64,000 bases of DNA from positions 3,038,001 through 3,102,000 of the forward strand of contig BSBM01000442.1 in assembly GCA_027924585.1 (NCBI GenBank), in the 5' to 3' direction. The stretch comes from Larix kaempferi (lineage: Eukaryota > Streptophyta > Pinopsida > Pinales > Pinaceae). The position numbers were made by a program, and so were the translations under genes. Below, in pieces: positions 23,074 through 34,103 of this stretch. Each line of letters opens with the position of its first letter. Position 1 is the stretch's first letter. Under the pieces are notes generated by a model. The model was not told the origin of the DNA and searched no databases. It saw nothing but the letters and a program-made list of their open reading frames with translations.

Positions 23074-24258
23074 TCAATCGTGAAGGGGAATGTCATATGC
23101 AGAGTCAATGCCTGGGATCAGTGGGAAAAAATTCCCATCAAGAATGAAGTCACTACAAGTATTGTCTTTGGGCATGGAAATACGATTTTGTTCAGACATT
23201 GTCAAGTCATCAACTCCAACAAGTGTTGTCATTTGACTTGTCAAATCATAATACAACAAAGGTATCTGGGAAAAGTTGCACATAAGTACAATGTTCCCAA
23301 TCATACGGAATGGAAGATATCCATTGCAGTTCTTATTTATATCTGTGGTGAGGTCTTTGAGGAGTGTCTAGCTCATTCCACTGCCATCTTCCCAATATTC
23401 ATCTGATCGTGTAGGAGGCCGCATACCATGTTCAAAATCAGGAATTATATCACCAGACCACACAACAGTGAAACGATGATGTACAATCCACAATAATTTA
23501 TTTTGATGAAGCGCAAGACACATAGATCCCTTACTAAATTCACGATGGAAAAAATGGATAACCCACTTATTTTTCTCTATATCAAGGGGATATAGATTTT
23601 TCTTGATTCTTGGGCTTCCATTGGATATAAACATCTCAACATGCAACCAGTACATTTTTCCCTTATAAAAGATGGCATCCCTAGGAGGTATGGGCTCTGC
23701 ATTAGATAAGTCTATATCTTTCTAGGTCCTGTTAATACTGCTGCACATACTATATTTTGACCCCTGCCTCTCAAAAGCATGTTTTATGTGTATCCAATCA
23801 TATTTTGCTTCACCAATGTTTCTGAAGATGGTGAAGAAACCCCAATCGCCAATTTCAATAGATCCTATAAAGGTGCATGCTTTGGTAAAAGGGTTCAATA
23901 CAAAATATTGTTTACATACAGGATTTGGATCAGGGATAGATAACAGAAGAAGGAAACCACATGAAGCTTCAAGGGTATATAATGTGCTTGGGAATGGGAT
24001 ACTAAGATGTGATATTACACATTTGTTATTAATGTATGGACACATAGCTTCAGCTCGATATAGATTGCATTCCTCAATGAAGAAACCAATCTCTTCCCTG
24101 TGTTTCATGTGCCATCTCCCAACAAGATCATTGTTGCATATAATTGCATTCCACATCTTAGATATTGATTTGAAGCAAAACAATGCAGACAGTGGAAGCC
24201 ATAAAAGTATAATTTCAAGTATCTCAACCGGTAGAAAGCTCCACATGGAAGGATCCAT
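23074..24258 (-). pseudogene. F-box protein pseudogene B
   Basis: The start chosen is ATG at 24256-24258 (MDPSMWSFLP), the same position as in copy A; an earlier in-frame ATG at 24268-24270 is possible. The F-box is LPVEILEIILLWLPLSALFC plus IICNNDLVGRW. The following domain has YFVLNPFTKACTFIGSIEIG, MYWLHVEMF and GYLPFRMIGN. The whole reading is in one frame, with only two stops (23722 and 23368). In both places copy A has tryptophan, so each stop is one step from TGG. Decay is recent compared with copy A. Length would be about 394 residues, normal for this family. 22748-23073 is AT-rich spacer. Confidence 0.82.
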
Positions 24259-24316
24259 TGTAGTATCCATTGTACTACAGACTAGAAAAACCAACAAATA
24301 CAGAAAAAGTCAATAA

Positions 24317-26098
24317 CAAAAGGATATTTTAATATTTTAACAAAAAACCAACGAATACAAAAAAACTCAATAACAAAAAGTCAAATTGTATTAATGTTTA
24401 TGTCCTAATGCTTAATGTATAAAGCTTTATGTGATAATGTTCATAACGTTTACCGGTTATCCTAATGTTTATTATTTAATGTATTAATCTCATAATGTAA
24501 ATTCATGTTTATGTCGTAATGTTTATAATGTTTATTATTTTTGCTAATGTTTAATTTATAATATTAGTTTTAGGATATTGAAACTTAATATTAATTTAAT
24601 GTTATATACATTTTATAAATAGTTACAAATATGTTAACCTAATGTTTAACCTAATTGCAAATCTATTATAAAAATATTATAAATAATTACATATATGTTT
24701 TAGGATATTGAAACTTAATATATAAACCTAATATCTAAACTTAATATCTAAACCTAAGTTTAACTTCATATTAATACTAACCTAATGTTTAATATTAATG
24801 TTAATGTGTATCTAGCAAGTTGTATCTATTAGACCATATTAATGTATACACATGTGTATCTATTAATAAACATTAGGTTTAATAGATACACATGTGTATC
24901 TATTAATGTGTATCCATTCATGTATATATTTAGTAATGTTTATAATGAAATAATGTTTATGCAATAATGGTTGATGTTTATAATGTATTAATGTTTAAAA
25001 ACACAAAAATATTTGTGTCTAAATATTTATGTTATGTCTAAATATTTTAAATAATTACATATATGTTTTAGGATATTGAAAAGTTTAACCTAATCTTAAA
25101 TATAATATACCAATATATATATATATATATATATATGATATTTCCCTTAATATATAAACTTAATATTTAAACCTAAAATATAAATTTTATAGATAATGAT
25201 ATACATGTTTTTAATCTTATAAGTTTAATGTTTAATAGTTACATATAAGTTTAATGTATTCATGTTTATGTGGTAATGTTTATTATTTTTCTTAATGTTT
25301 ATAATATTAGTTTTAGAATATGAAAATTTAATATTAGTTTAATGTTAAATACATTTTAAATAGTTATATATATGTTTATAATATCTTAATGTCCTATGTG
25401 TATAATGTCCACATGTATATTATGTCTTATATGTATAATGTCCAAATGTTAAATCTAATATAAAAATATTTTAAATAATTACATATATGTTTTAGGATAT
25501 TGAAACTTAATATGTAAACCTAATATTTAAACCTAAAATATAAATTTGATTAAAACTAACATATATGTTTATAATGTTATAATGTATTAATGTTTATGTT
25601 AAACCTAATATAAAAATATTTCAAATAATTACATATATGTTTATAATGTCGCAAGCTTATTAATGTGTATCTATTAATGTATATCTAGCAAGCTATATTA
25701 ATGTGTATTTATTAAGCCATATTAATGTATACACATGTGTATCTATTAATAAACATTAGTTTTATTATTTATCCTAATATTTATTATTTAATCACTCAAT
25801 ATTTAAACCTAATATATAAATATTTAAAATAATGTATAAATGTTTATATCATAAATGTAAAAATGTTTATGCCGTAATTTAATGTTGATATTGTTTATTA
25901 CTTAATATCAATTTAATGTTGTAATGTTTAGTATTATTTTAAGGTATTAAATGTTTATTATGTATTCTAATGTTTAAGTTCACACTAATATTAACCTAAT
26001 GTTTAATATTAATATAAACCAGATACACATAACATAAACCTGATGTTAATATTAATATTAACCTAATATTAATATTAACTTAATGTATAATATTAATA
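24317..26098. repeat. Very AT-rich region of degenerate TAATGTTTA-type repeats
   Basis: The stretch is built from short variants of AATGTTTAT, TAACCTAATGTT, ATTAATATTAACC and ACATATATGTTTAGGATATT. No coding. A perfect AT dinucleotide run lies at 25112-25136. The block continues on the far side of the LINE (27767 onward), showing that the LINE landed inside it. Confidence 0.8.
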
Positions 26099-26111
26099 TT
26101 AACCTAATGTT

Positions 26112-27753
26112 TTTTTTTTTTTTGACAAGAACGGTTAGGTTGCATTAATCTGCGTTCTGGCAAGCCAGAACTAAAAAGTTACAAATCTGAAGAAGGTTAG
26201 TGACCTCTAACAGTGCTGCCAACCTTCTTGTTAAAGTCTTGGGAGACAAATCCCATCTGTTTCTTGAGCTAATTCGAGATAATGACAAAAGGAGCTTACA
26301 AGGGTAAATTCTCACAAACTGTGAGCAAAGTAGAAGACAAAAGCAAAGCATTTAGAATCAGGGGGATGAAATTTGCCCCTTAAAGTAGGGTTCCAGCTTT
26401 TTCTGAGATCCAAAAGAGATGTTGGAAGTCGTCTCCTTTTCTCTACGTGCCTTGTTGGTCCTTCGCCCTCTGGTAAGGGGTGGAGATGGGACTGAATTGT
26501 CTTCAGGTTCAAAAGTTCCCCCAGAGCCGCTGGAGGGGACTGAAACAGCCGGACCTGCAGGGGTAGGGGGTTCAGGATCTGAAGCCCTGGCTTCCTTCGC
26601 ATCTACTGAGCCAGGTAGGGCAGGATCCGGAAGTCTTTCGTCTACCGGAGGGTCTTCCAAAACTGTTGTTGCTTCAGGGTCTTGGGCTTCTTCTTCTTGC
26701 AGTGCTTCGAAGCTGTTTTTATTCTCAAGAGTTGCCTCCGCTGAAGGAGTGACCTTCAGAACCTGGGCTAGTGATTCCTTTCGCCTTGGTTGCCTTAGCC
26801 GGTTAGTTACTGGCTGAAAATCGTCTCCTTTAGCTGGTTCTGCCACTTCTGAGGCTTTGGGGCAGCATTTTGCGAAGTGACCATAAGTATGGCACCAAAG
26901 GCACTTAAAAGGAATCTGCTCGTAGTCCAGCTCTTGGATATGGCGCCATTCCCCCAGGGAGAGCTGAATGGCTTCCGGGAGTCCTTTCTCGAGGTTAACC
27001 TCAACACAAACACGAGCACAGGTAAATTGATCCCCTTTCGGCTCCACACTGTCCAGGAAATGCCCAAGCTTATTTCCAATGTCCTCCAGAGAACTTTTCC
27101 CCCATAGATGCAGGGGGAGATGAGGCAGCCTAACCCAAACCGGGGCTGCAGTGATCTCATCTTTGGGATTAAAATCAAGAGTCCAGGGGGCTAAGAACAG
27201 CCCCCTCGGCCCCATGAAATAGGGGCCAGATCTGAAAACTAGATCTCGATCCACTTTGCTAGAGAAGCTGAAAACAAAAAACCCCCTGCCTACTGCACAT
27301 AGAGAAACGTTTCCATGTATCAGCGATTTCCAGCATTCTTCCATCCAAGCCTCCACCGATTTGGGGCTAGGCCATAACCCCATGAACTTTCCGATGAGGG
27401 CTTTTTCTGCTAGAAGGAGGGAAAGACTGCATGGATCTTCTGGAGATAGCTCCAGAGAAGGGATCTCCTCCATCTTCTTAACAAACATAGACGAGAGAGA
27501 AGGCTTGGCTTTAGATCCTGCCGAATGGACTAATGCTTTGAAGGATTCCAAAGAGTCTTTTTCCATCTCTGCAAACCGGTCTGAGGCCATCTTGGAAGGC
27601 GGCGCCCACCAGCTATGAGGAACGCAGCAGATCGAGCAACAAAAACGCAGGCACTTCGTCCTTGGCCCTGCAAGCAAAGGAGACGAGCGACGCGTCCCTG
27701 AACAGACCGTTCCCTGCAAACGAAAACCAGTGAGGCGACTAGGGTTTGAGCCC
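26112..27753 (-). mobile_element. L1-type LINE insertion carrying ORF1 only
   Basis: On the minus strand: 5' end with AAACCCTAG, a 5' UTR of about 160 bases, ORF1 (27590-26358), a 3' tail of about 230 bases, and a terminal poly(A) seen as T at 26112-26123. It is flanked by TTAACCTAATGTT at 26099-26111 and 27754-27766, a 13-bp target duplication (the surrounding repeats contain similar words, so the match is less telling than usual). No endonuclease or RT frame is present. Base composition near 50 percent GC contrasts with flanks well under 30 percent. Confidence 0.8.
26358..27590 (-). CDS. LINE ORF1 protein (DUF4283-like plus zinc knuckle), 410 aa, intact
   Basis: LINE ORF1 proteins bind the element RNA and help retrotransposition. 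Start is the ATG at 27588-27590 (MASDRFAEMEKDS); the frame is open further upstream but without ATG. A DUF4283-like domain lies at about residues 45-185 (LIGKFMGLWPS, FSSKVDRDLVFRSGPYFMGP, PVWVRLPHLPLHLWG). A CCHC_4 zinc knuckle follows at about 230-243 (CLWCHTYGHFAKCC). The C-terminal third is acidic, proline- and serine-rich, with many EDPP/PEPPTP pieces, and ends in a basic stretch. No stops or shifts are seen. ORF2 should follow and is absent. The family call is confident; function without ORF2 would need help from another LINE. Confidence 0.85.
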   Translation of the reverse strand: MASDRFAEMEKDSLESFKALVHSAGSKAKPSLSSMFVKKMEEIPSLELSPEDPCSLSLLLAEKALIGKFMGLWPSPKSVEAWMEECWKSLIHGNVSLCAVGRGFFVFSFSSKVDRDLVFRSGPYFMGPRGLFLAPWTLDFNPKDEITAAPVWVRLPHLPLHLWGKSSLEDIGNKLGHFLDSVEPKGDQFTCARVCVEVNLEKGLPEAIQLSLGEWRHIQELDYEQIPFKCLWCHTYGHFAKCCPKASEVAEPAKGDDFQPVTNRLRQPRRKESLAQVLKVTPSAEATLENKNSFEALQEEEAQDPEATTVLEDPPVDERLPDPALPGSVDAKEARASDPEPPTPAGPAVSVPSSGSGGTFEPEDNSVPSPPLTRGRRTNKARREKETTSNISFGSQKKLEPYFKGQISSP

Positions 27754-27887
27754 TTAACCTAATGTTATTAATATTATTTAAACCTAATGCAAATCTAATA
27801 TTCATGCTAATGTTAACTTATACAAACCTAATGTTTAAAGCTAATGTGAACCTAAACAAATACTTATTTTTCTAAATTCTAAATTCC

Positions 27888-29990
27888 AAACAATATAATT
27901 TCGTATATTCTCTCATTTTTAGTTTTCGAGAAGAAAGAGTTTGACCTATAATTTTATAAAACTATAAAAGTATTCAAAAAATCTTGATATGAACATTTAA
28001 AAATAATGTTTAACTTATCAATATGGCAATATACAAAACTATAAAACTATTCAAAAAAATCTTGATATGAAAATCACCTACAAATAAAAGATGTTATTGA
28101 AAAGTAATCTCCCCAAAGTAATCCGCCCAAAGTAATACGCCCAATCTACCTATATGGCTAAATACCCAATCTACCCACATATATATATACATAAATAATT
28201 GGGTTAACTTGTTTAGTGGAAAATCAAACCTAAACTTAAACGTAAAATACATAATATCTATAAAACAAAAAACTTATTATTTTAAATTATAAATTCCAAA
28301 CAATATAATTTCATATATTCTTTTATTTTTAGTCTTTGGGAAGAAAGAGCTTAACCTATAGTTTTATAAAACTATTCAAAAAATATTGATATGAACATTA
28401 CCTCACAATAAATTTTTTTCTTAACTAGTAATTCGCCCAAAGTAATACATCCAATCTCTCTATATGGCCAATCTACCAATATGCCCAAACTACCAATATG
28501 CCCAATCTGCCAACATATATATATAATTGGGTTAACTTGTTTAGTGGAAACTTAAACCTAAACTTATTTAAATATAATAATACTTTGATATTATTATTAT
28601 TAAAGTATTCCTCATTTCTAAATAATTGATTCTACACGTTACTATTATCTCAAATATTTCTATGACTATATGTGGCTTTTCACATCAATTAAAAAAAAAA
28701 ATGAAATGGAACTCGGAGTTGCAACCAAAAAAATCAAATGGAGATGTCATCACCACTTTGATGGATGGGATCGATATGCTTCAAAGTTCAAAGTAGTATA
28801 TATCATTGCTTTATGGATAGTCTTGATATGTAAACCTAATATTTAAACTTAAAATATAAATTTTATTAATACTAACATATATGTTTACAATGTTATAATG
28901 TTAACTTAATGTTTAATATTAATATTAACCTAATGTTATTAATATTATTTATTAAATAATTATATATATATATATTTAGGATATTGAACTCAATATATAA
29001 ATCTAATATTTAAATCTAAAATATAAATTTGATTAATATTAACATATATGTTTATAATATTATAATGTATTAATATTATTTAAAACTAATGCAAAGCTAA
29101 TGTTCATGCTAATGTTAACTTATACAAATCCAATGCTAATGTTAACTTATACAAATCCAATGTTTAAAGCTAATGTAAACCTAATGTTAATGTAAACCTT
29201 GACAAATAGTTATGTTTCTAAATTCTAAATTCCAAACAATATAATTTCTTATATTCTCTCATTTTTAGTTTTTTTGGAAGAAAGAGTTTAATCTATAGTT
29301 TTATAAAACTATAAAACTATTCAAAAAAATCTTGATATGAAAATCACCTCCAAATAAAAGATCTTATTGAAAAGTAATCTACCCAAAGTAATGTGGCAAA
29401 AGTAATATGCCCAATCTCCCTATATGGCCAAATTGCCAATCTGCCAACATATATATATACAAAAATAATTGGGTTAAATTGTTTAGTGGAAAATCAAACC
29501 CAAACTTAAACTTAAAGTACATAATATCTATAAAACAAAAACTTATTATTTTAAATTCTAAATTCCAAACAATATAATTTCATATATTCTTTCATTTTTA
29601 ATTTTCGGGAAAAAAGAGCTTAACCTATAGTTTTATAAAACTATAAAACTATTGAAAAAACCTTGATATGAACATTACCTTGAAATAAAAGCTCTTATTG
29701 ATGAGTAATCTGCCCAAAGTAGTACATCCAATCTCCCTATATGGCCAATCCGCTAATATGCCCAATCTGTCAACATATATTTATAATTGGGTTAACTTGT
29801 TTAGTGGAAACTTAAACTTAAACTTAAAGTACAAAATGTCTATAAAACAAAAACTTATTTTTCTAAATTCTAAATTCTAAACAATATAATTTCATATATT
29901 CTCTCATTTATAGTTTTCCCCCCAAAAAAATTAACCTATAAAACAAATAAAACTATTCAAAAAATCTTGATATGAACATTTAAAAGTAAT
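27888..29990. repeat. Five diverged tandem units of 310-410 bp
   Basis: Units start with AAACAATATAATTTC at 27888, 28298, 29234, 29567 and 29879. Each contains TTGATATGAA, a CCCAATCT...ATATGGC stretch, and AATTGGGTTAACTTGTTTAG. The spacing is 410, 936 (interrupted by TAATGTTTA-type sequence), 333 and 312. No coding. Confidence 0.82.
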
Positions 29991-30700
29991 ATCACAATTA
30001 AAACAGCACAGCACAGGAGAAAACTTTCATTGTTTTCGATCGGAATTGCTGAAGACAGAATCCAACAGAGTTCCGATAGATCGCCTTTACTTAAAATTAC
30101 AACCCAAACTTAAAATTTCTCAATAGTTTTATTTTATGTGGATCTAAAATAAATTTTAATGTCCATCAAAGCTGTGCTAGCCATAACCAAACTTTCTGGA
30201 GAAGGGGATCGGTTACCCAGTGTTACCTTAAATTCTACGCATCTATTTACACAGAAATTTACATACTAAGAAATTTTTAGATTCAAAGTGTGGTTTGTGC
30301 GGTTTAAGCTTTCAAGAAATCTGTGCGCAGCTGTACTACAGAGTCGAGATTTACACAGTCCATTTTCTATAACATGCAGAGGCTAACCTAATGTTGATTA
30401 TTCAAACGGTGAAAGCAATGAAAAGGTGAATCGTGAAGTAGCGTTGGTACCTCTTTTTGCTTTTTTCCTAGTGGGTATTGTTGAAGCTGCGTCTGCGTCT
30501 TCTGCTGCTGGTCTGCGTGTGCTTGTTGTAGGAACTCATAGATAATGGAGGGTAGGATATAATAGCACCTTAGGATAGTGGTATGAGCGTTACAGATTGG
30601 GGTGTTGAGCGGTCGTCATAGGTGACGAGAGTCCTGAGTTATAGAAGAAAATATATAGAGAGTTAATGCACGGAGTTGAAATTTGGTAGTAAGTGACTAC
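29991..30700. other. Moderate-GC unique-looking stretch, function unknown
   Basis: Base composition rises compared with the AT-rich repeats to the left. On the minus strand at about 30535-30400 there is a short open stretch without ATG, followed by a GT after TCAACG; it could be an exon scrap of a captured gene, but it has no recognisable domain. No RNA gene seen. Confidence 0.35.
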
Positions 30701-33700
30701 ACATCAAACATAGTCATGATTGGAAATTATGAGAAGATTGTTCTTTAGTATATATTCATATTAGTATAGTTCTTGAAATTAGAAAAAGAATTATATTTAT
30801 TTTAAATGAATCTTATTGTTCTTGCATGTTAAAAATGCCATGCTGTTCTTGAGTTAGAATGAAACTTAATTTATCGTTAGTGAATCATATTGTAGCTTTG
30901 AATATGTACGTGAAGGATAAATGTTTACATTATTAAAAAAAATTTAATCACATTAAAATCATATACATCCTTGAATGGGTTATGTTGTCCTATTGCACAT
31001 ATATAGTCAACAAAATTAGACACCACTTTGGGTAATTAGAATAAAATTTAGATACATTCTTTAATGGAACTATTTTGTAGATCTTGTATATATATCCTTA
31101 TAAAGATTTGATGTTTTGTTTCTTTGAGTTGGGAAAGGAGTATGCAAAACTCTCTAATGGATTAGTTTGTCTATTTAAATAGATACCTTGAATAAGTCAC
31201 GTAGTATATTATGAAATGGAATAAGGATGTATACATGTTCTTAAGCAATTTATGTATTATGCTTGAGTGTATTTCATAGAGGAAGTTATTCATATTGTCG
31301 TTTGAATTTATCTATCCTCAATAAATTTACATATGGGATTACTTGGGGTAGAATAAGTGGTTGGGGTAACTTCATCCAAATTGTAGGAAGAGGAGTCCTT
31401 GATGAACTTACACCCATGATAACACCCATTCGCTAGAGAATGGAAGTTAGTTAAAATAAGAGCATGTTACCAGTTGATCATTAAATTAGAATAGAGAAGA
31501 ACGTCCAACCTTTAATGAATTTATTGTTAGTATATGGTTCATTAATATGTATCTATAATGAAGTTATATAATGTACCTTGAGATAGAACAAACATTGTAT
31601 TGGATAGTTGGTTTATCATTCGTTTTGATGAATTTATGTAATGACCTTTTCGAGAATGTACATAACCCTTAGGGAGATAGATATTGTCCCTTGAAATAGA
31701 ATAAGATATTAAATTAGATAAAGTTTGAATATTGTTTATTAATGAGTTTATATAGTGTCCCTTTGAAAAAGGGAGGAGTACATATGCATTTCATAATGAG
31801 TTGGATTTTGTAAATTGAAATAGAATAAAATTATCGTTAGCTAAAGTTTTTAAGATTAAAATTCAATGTATTATGACATCGAATTAAATAAAGTTTGTAT
31901 ATAATCATAAGTATATAATGATATATGCTAGAAAAATTTAAAGAAAGAAAGTTTATATATTGCCCATGTTTATGAATAGACATGTTAGGAAAGTTTAAAA
32001 AAGAAAGTTTATATATTTGCCATGTTTATGAATAGACATGCTAGAAAAGTTTAAAGAAAGAAAGTTTATATATTGCCCATGTTTATGAATAGATATGCTA
32101 GGGAAGTTTAAAGTATGAAGGTTTATATTTAGTCCATGCTAATGAATAGGTATGTGATGAAGGCTTTAAATGGGGGAGTATATATATAGAGATATGTTAA
32201 TGAAATTTGAATAATGGAGTTACAGATACATGTATGATAGTATAAATTGGTGGAGTGAACATTTATGCATGCTAATAGATAGTTAAACTAATCATAGTCA
32301 TTGTCTAGCTCGAAGATATATTTTCCATAATAACATGAGCAAGGATATAAACCTCAATGTTAAAAATTTCATATTTTGGAGAAAAAGTTAGAAGTTATGT
32401 AAACATTGTTGAAATTTATATACCCATTAATAAATGGACAATGCTAGACATCTTAACTTATGGATTGTATATATTGAAGGAACAAATTTTGGAGATATAT
32501 ATATATATATATATATAATCCTGGTTTTTATTGATTATGGCAAAGTTTTGTTATATTCTCAAGTTAAATCAGTTAACCCTTAAATGAATGATGACCTTGT
32601 ATAAGGGGTCCCGGATTATAAATGATATACTAAATATGAATAATAATTTATTCACATGCTTAGTATACCTTTATGGTATATGGTAAGGATTACAATAATG
32701 TAAATACATATACTTTCCGAGAACTCAATAGACTGTCGAGAAATTCAAACGGATTTGGAATATGGAAAACAAAATACCAATGTGAACAACATGAGGAGTT
32801 AAACACAAGAACAATGATTTTTCATCATGACGAGACCGTTAAATAAAATGAAAAATTACAAACTTGACTTGACCATGATGTGGTAATGAGGAAATTAGAA
32901 CTTGACAAATCCCGACGAAAGGGTCAAATGAATATGGTTTTGTAAAATGGAATATGTAGACGATCTACACGATGAGCTGAACGCAATTAAGTTAACCACC
33001 TGACATGGTCAAACCTTGATGAAAGTAGAACTAACCCTCGAGATGGAAACTTGATGAGGTTAAGAAAACATACTTAGTACGATTTGATGAGATTGTCAAA
33101 GTAGTCCTATGACAAAAGAAATGATGAATGAAGTAAAGATATGATAAGCTCACTAATCTGGACATGATATTACTGAAGAAAGGGACTAAGAGTTAAATTT
33201 TAAATGTTCCTCTAAGTCACTAAGTTTCGATGCCTCAAATCCTATTAATTTGAGAACCAACATTTGGGGGGTTTTGGAAGTAGCCTTATGGAAAGTGGTT
33301 TTGAAATATTTGAGGGTCTCTCTCTCTTGATTTTTTAAAAACGTGACCATGTTTTACTCATCTTCGATTGACAGAATATGTTATGATTTTTACCTTCTCA
33401 TCTTGGAGGGAAGGATGACCAATTAGATTTGGAGTCTTGCTTGATGGTGATTTGCTAACTAATCGGTGGTTATTGTTGTTGTATAGCTTGTAATTAATTT
33501 TGGATATCGTAGACCTTCGCAGATCTAGGATGGTATTGACAATTATGAAGGCATTATTGGATTTACAATACGCAAGTTACGATTGAGTTCATAAGGATGT
33601 ATTGGAACCATGTTGGATGGAAAAGAAAAATTACGATGAGAACCACCAGTGCTTATAGCCTTGATTGTTAGAGAATAATAGAAGAGAATGACAAGAAGAT

Positions 33701-33760
33701 GAGAATATGAAATTAGAAAGTTAAGCCTAGTGTCAGAAGTACGAGAACAAAATTTAACTT
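30701..33760. other. AT-rich non-coding stretch, probably the decayed interior of an LTR element
   Basis: No open frame with a domain. It ends in AACTTTGGGACGAAGTTC and a purine run just before an LTR-like start at 33792, the usual end of a Ty3/gypsy interior. A 26-base AT dinucleotide run is at 32493-32518. A 56-57-bp tandem repeat is listed separately. Confidence 0.4.
31928..32150 (+). repeat. 56-57-bp tandem repeat, four units
   Basis: GTTTATGAATAGA recurs at 31968, 32024 and 32081, with a fourth, more diverged unit. Each unit also has AAGAAAGTTTATATATT. Inside the AT-rich interior. Confidence 0.88.
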
Positions 33761-33761
33761 T

Positions 33762-34103
33762 GGGACGAAGTTCTATACAAGAGGGGGTGTATGTAATGCC
33801 CCTAGAACAACTATGGACCTTAAGGCCACCTGTCGAGTATGTCTTAAATGATTGAGGAAAACCGAAAGATGTGAATGACAACAATAATTGATAAATGAAT
33901 TAAGGAATTAAATTATATGTGTGGAGTGGGATAATTGATTGATTACATCTTGCTTAATGATTAGCCTTGATTGATCAAGTCAAAGTACAGTGGGACATTG
34001 ATAGTCCTAGCTCTGCGACTGGGGAGGATGCAACTGAGATGCGTCATATCTTTCTGCATTTATTCTGAACTTCGGGATGAGGTTCTAAAAAAGTAGGGGT
34101 ATA
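33762..34103 (+). repeat. Extra interior end, polypurine tract and partial LTR start
   Basis: TTTGGGACGAAGTTC and a purine run at 33760-33788 precede TGTAATGCCCC at 33792. About 250 bases later a second, similar end (CTTCGGGATGAGGTTC, purine run AAAAAAGTAGGGG) precedes TGTAGTGCCCC at 34104. So two related 3' junctions stand in tandem; the first LTR is only a fragment. Confidence 0.6.

Noticed and set aside
26419-26817. Plus-strand frames opposite the LINE ORF1
   Set aside because: Antisense of an intact ORF1 with a clear zinc knuckle and DUF4283-like domain.
27588-27719. Longer LINE ORF1 starting at 27719
   Set aside because: That codon is TTG, and the extra 43 residues are cysteine- and arginine-rich 5' UTR translation. 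The ATG at 27588-27590 begins a normal ORF1.
30400-30560. Coding exon of a host gene on the minus strand
   Set aside because: The open stretch is short, without ATG, domain or convincing splice sites on both sides.
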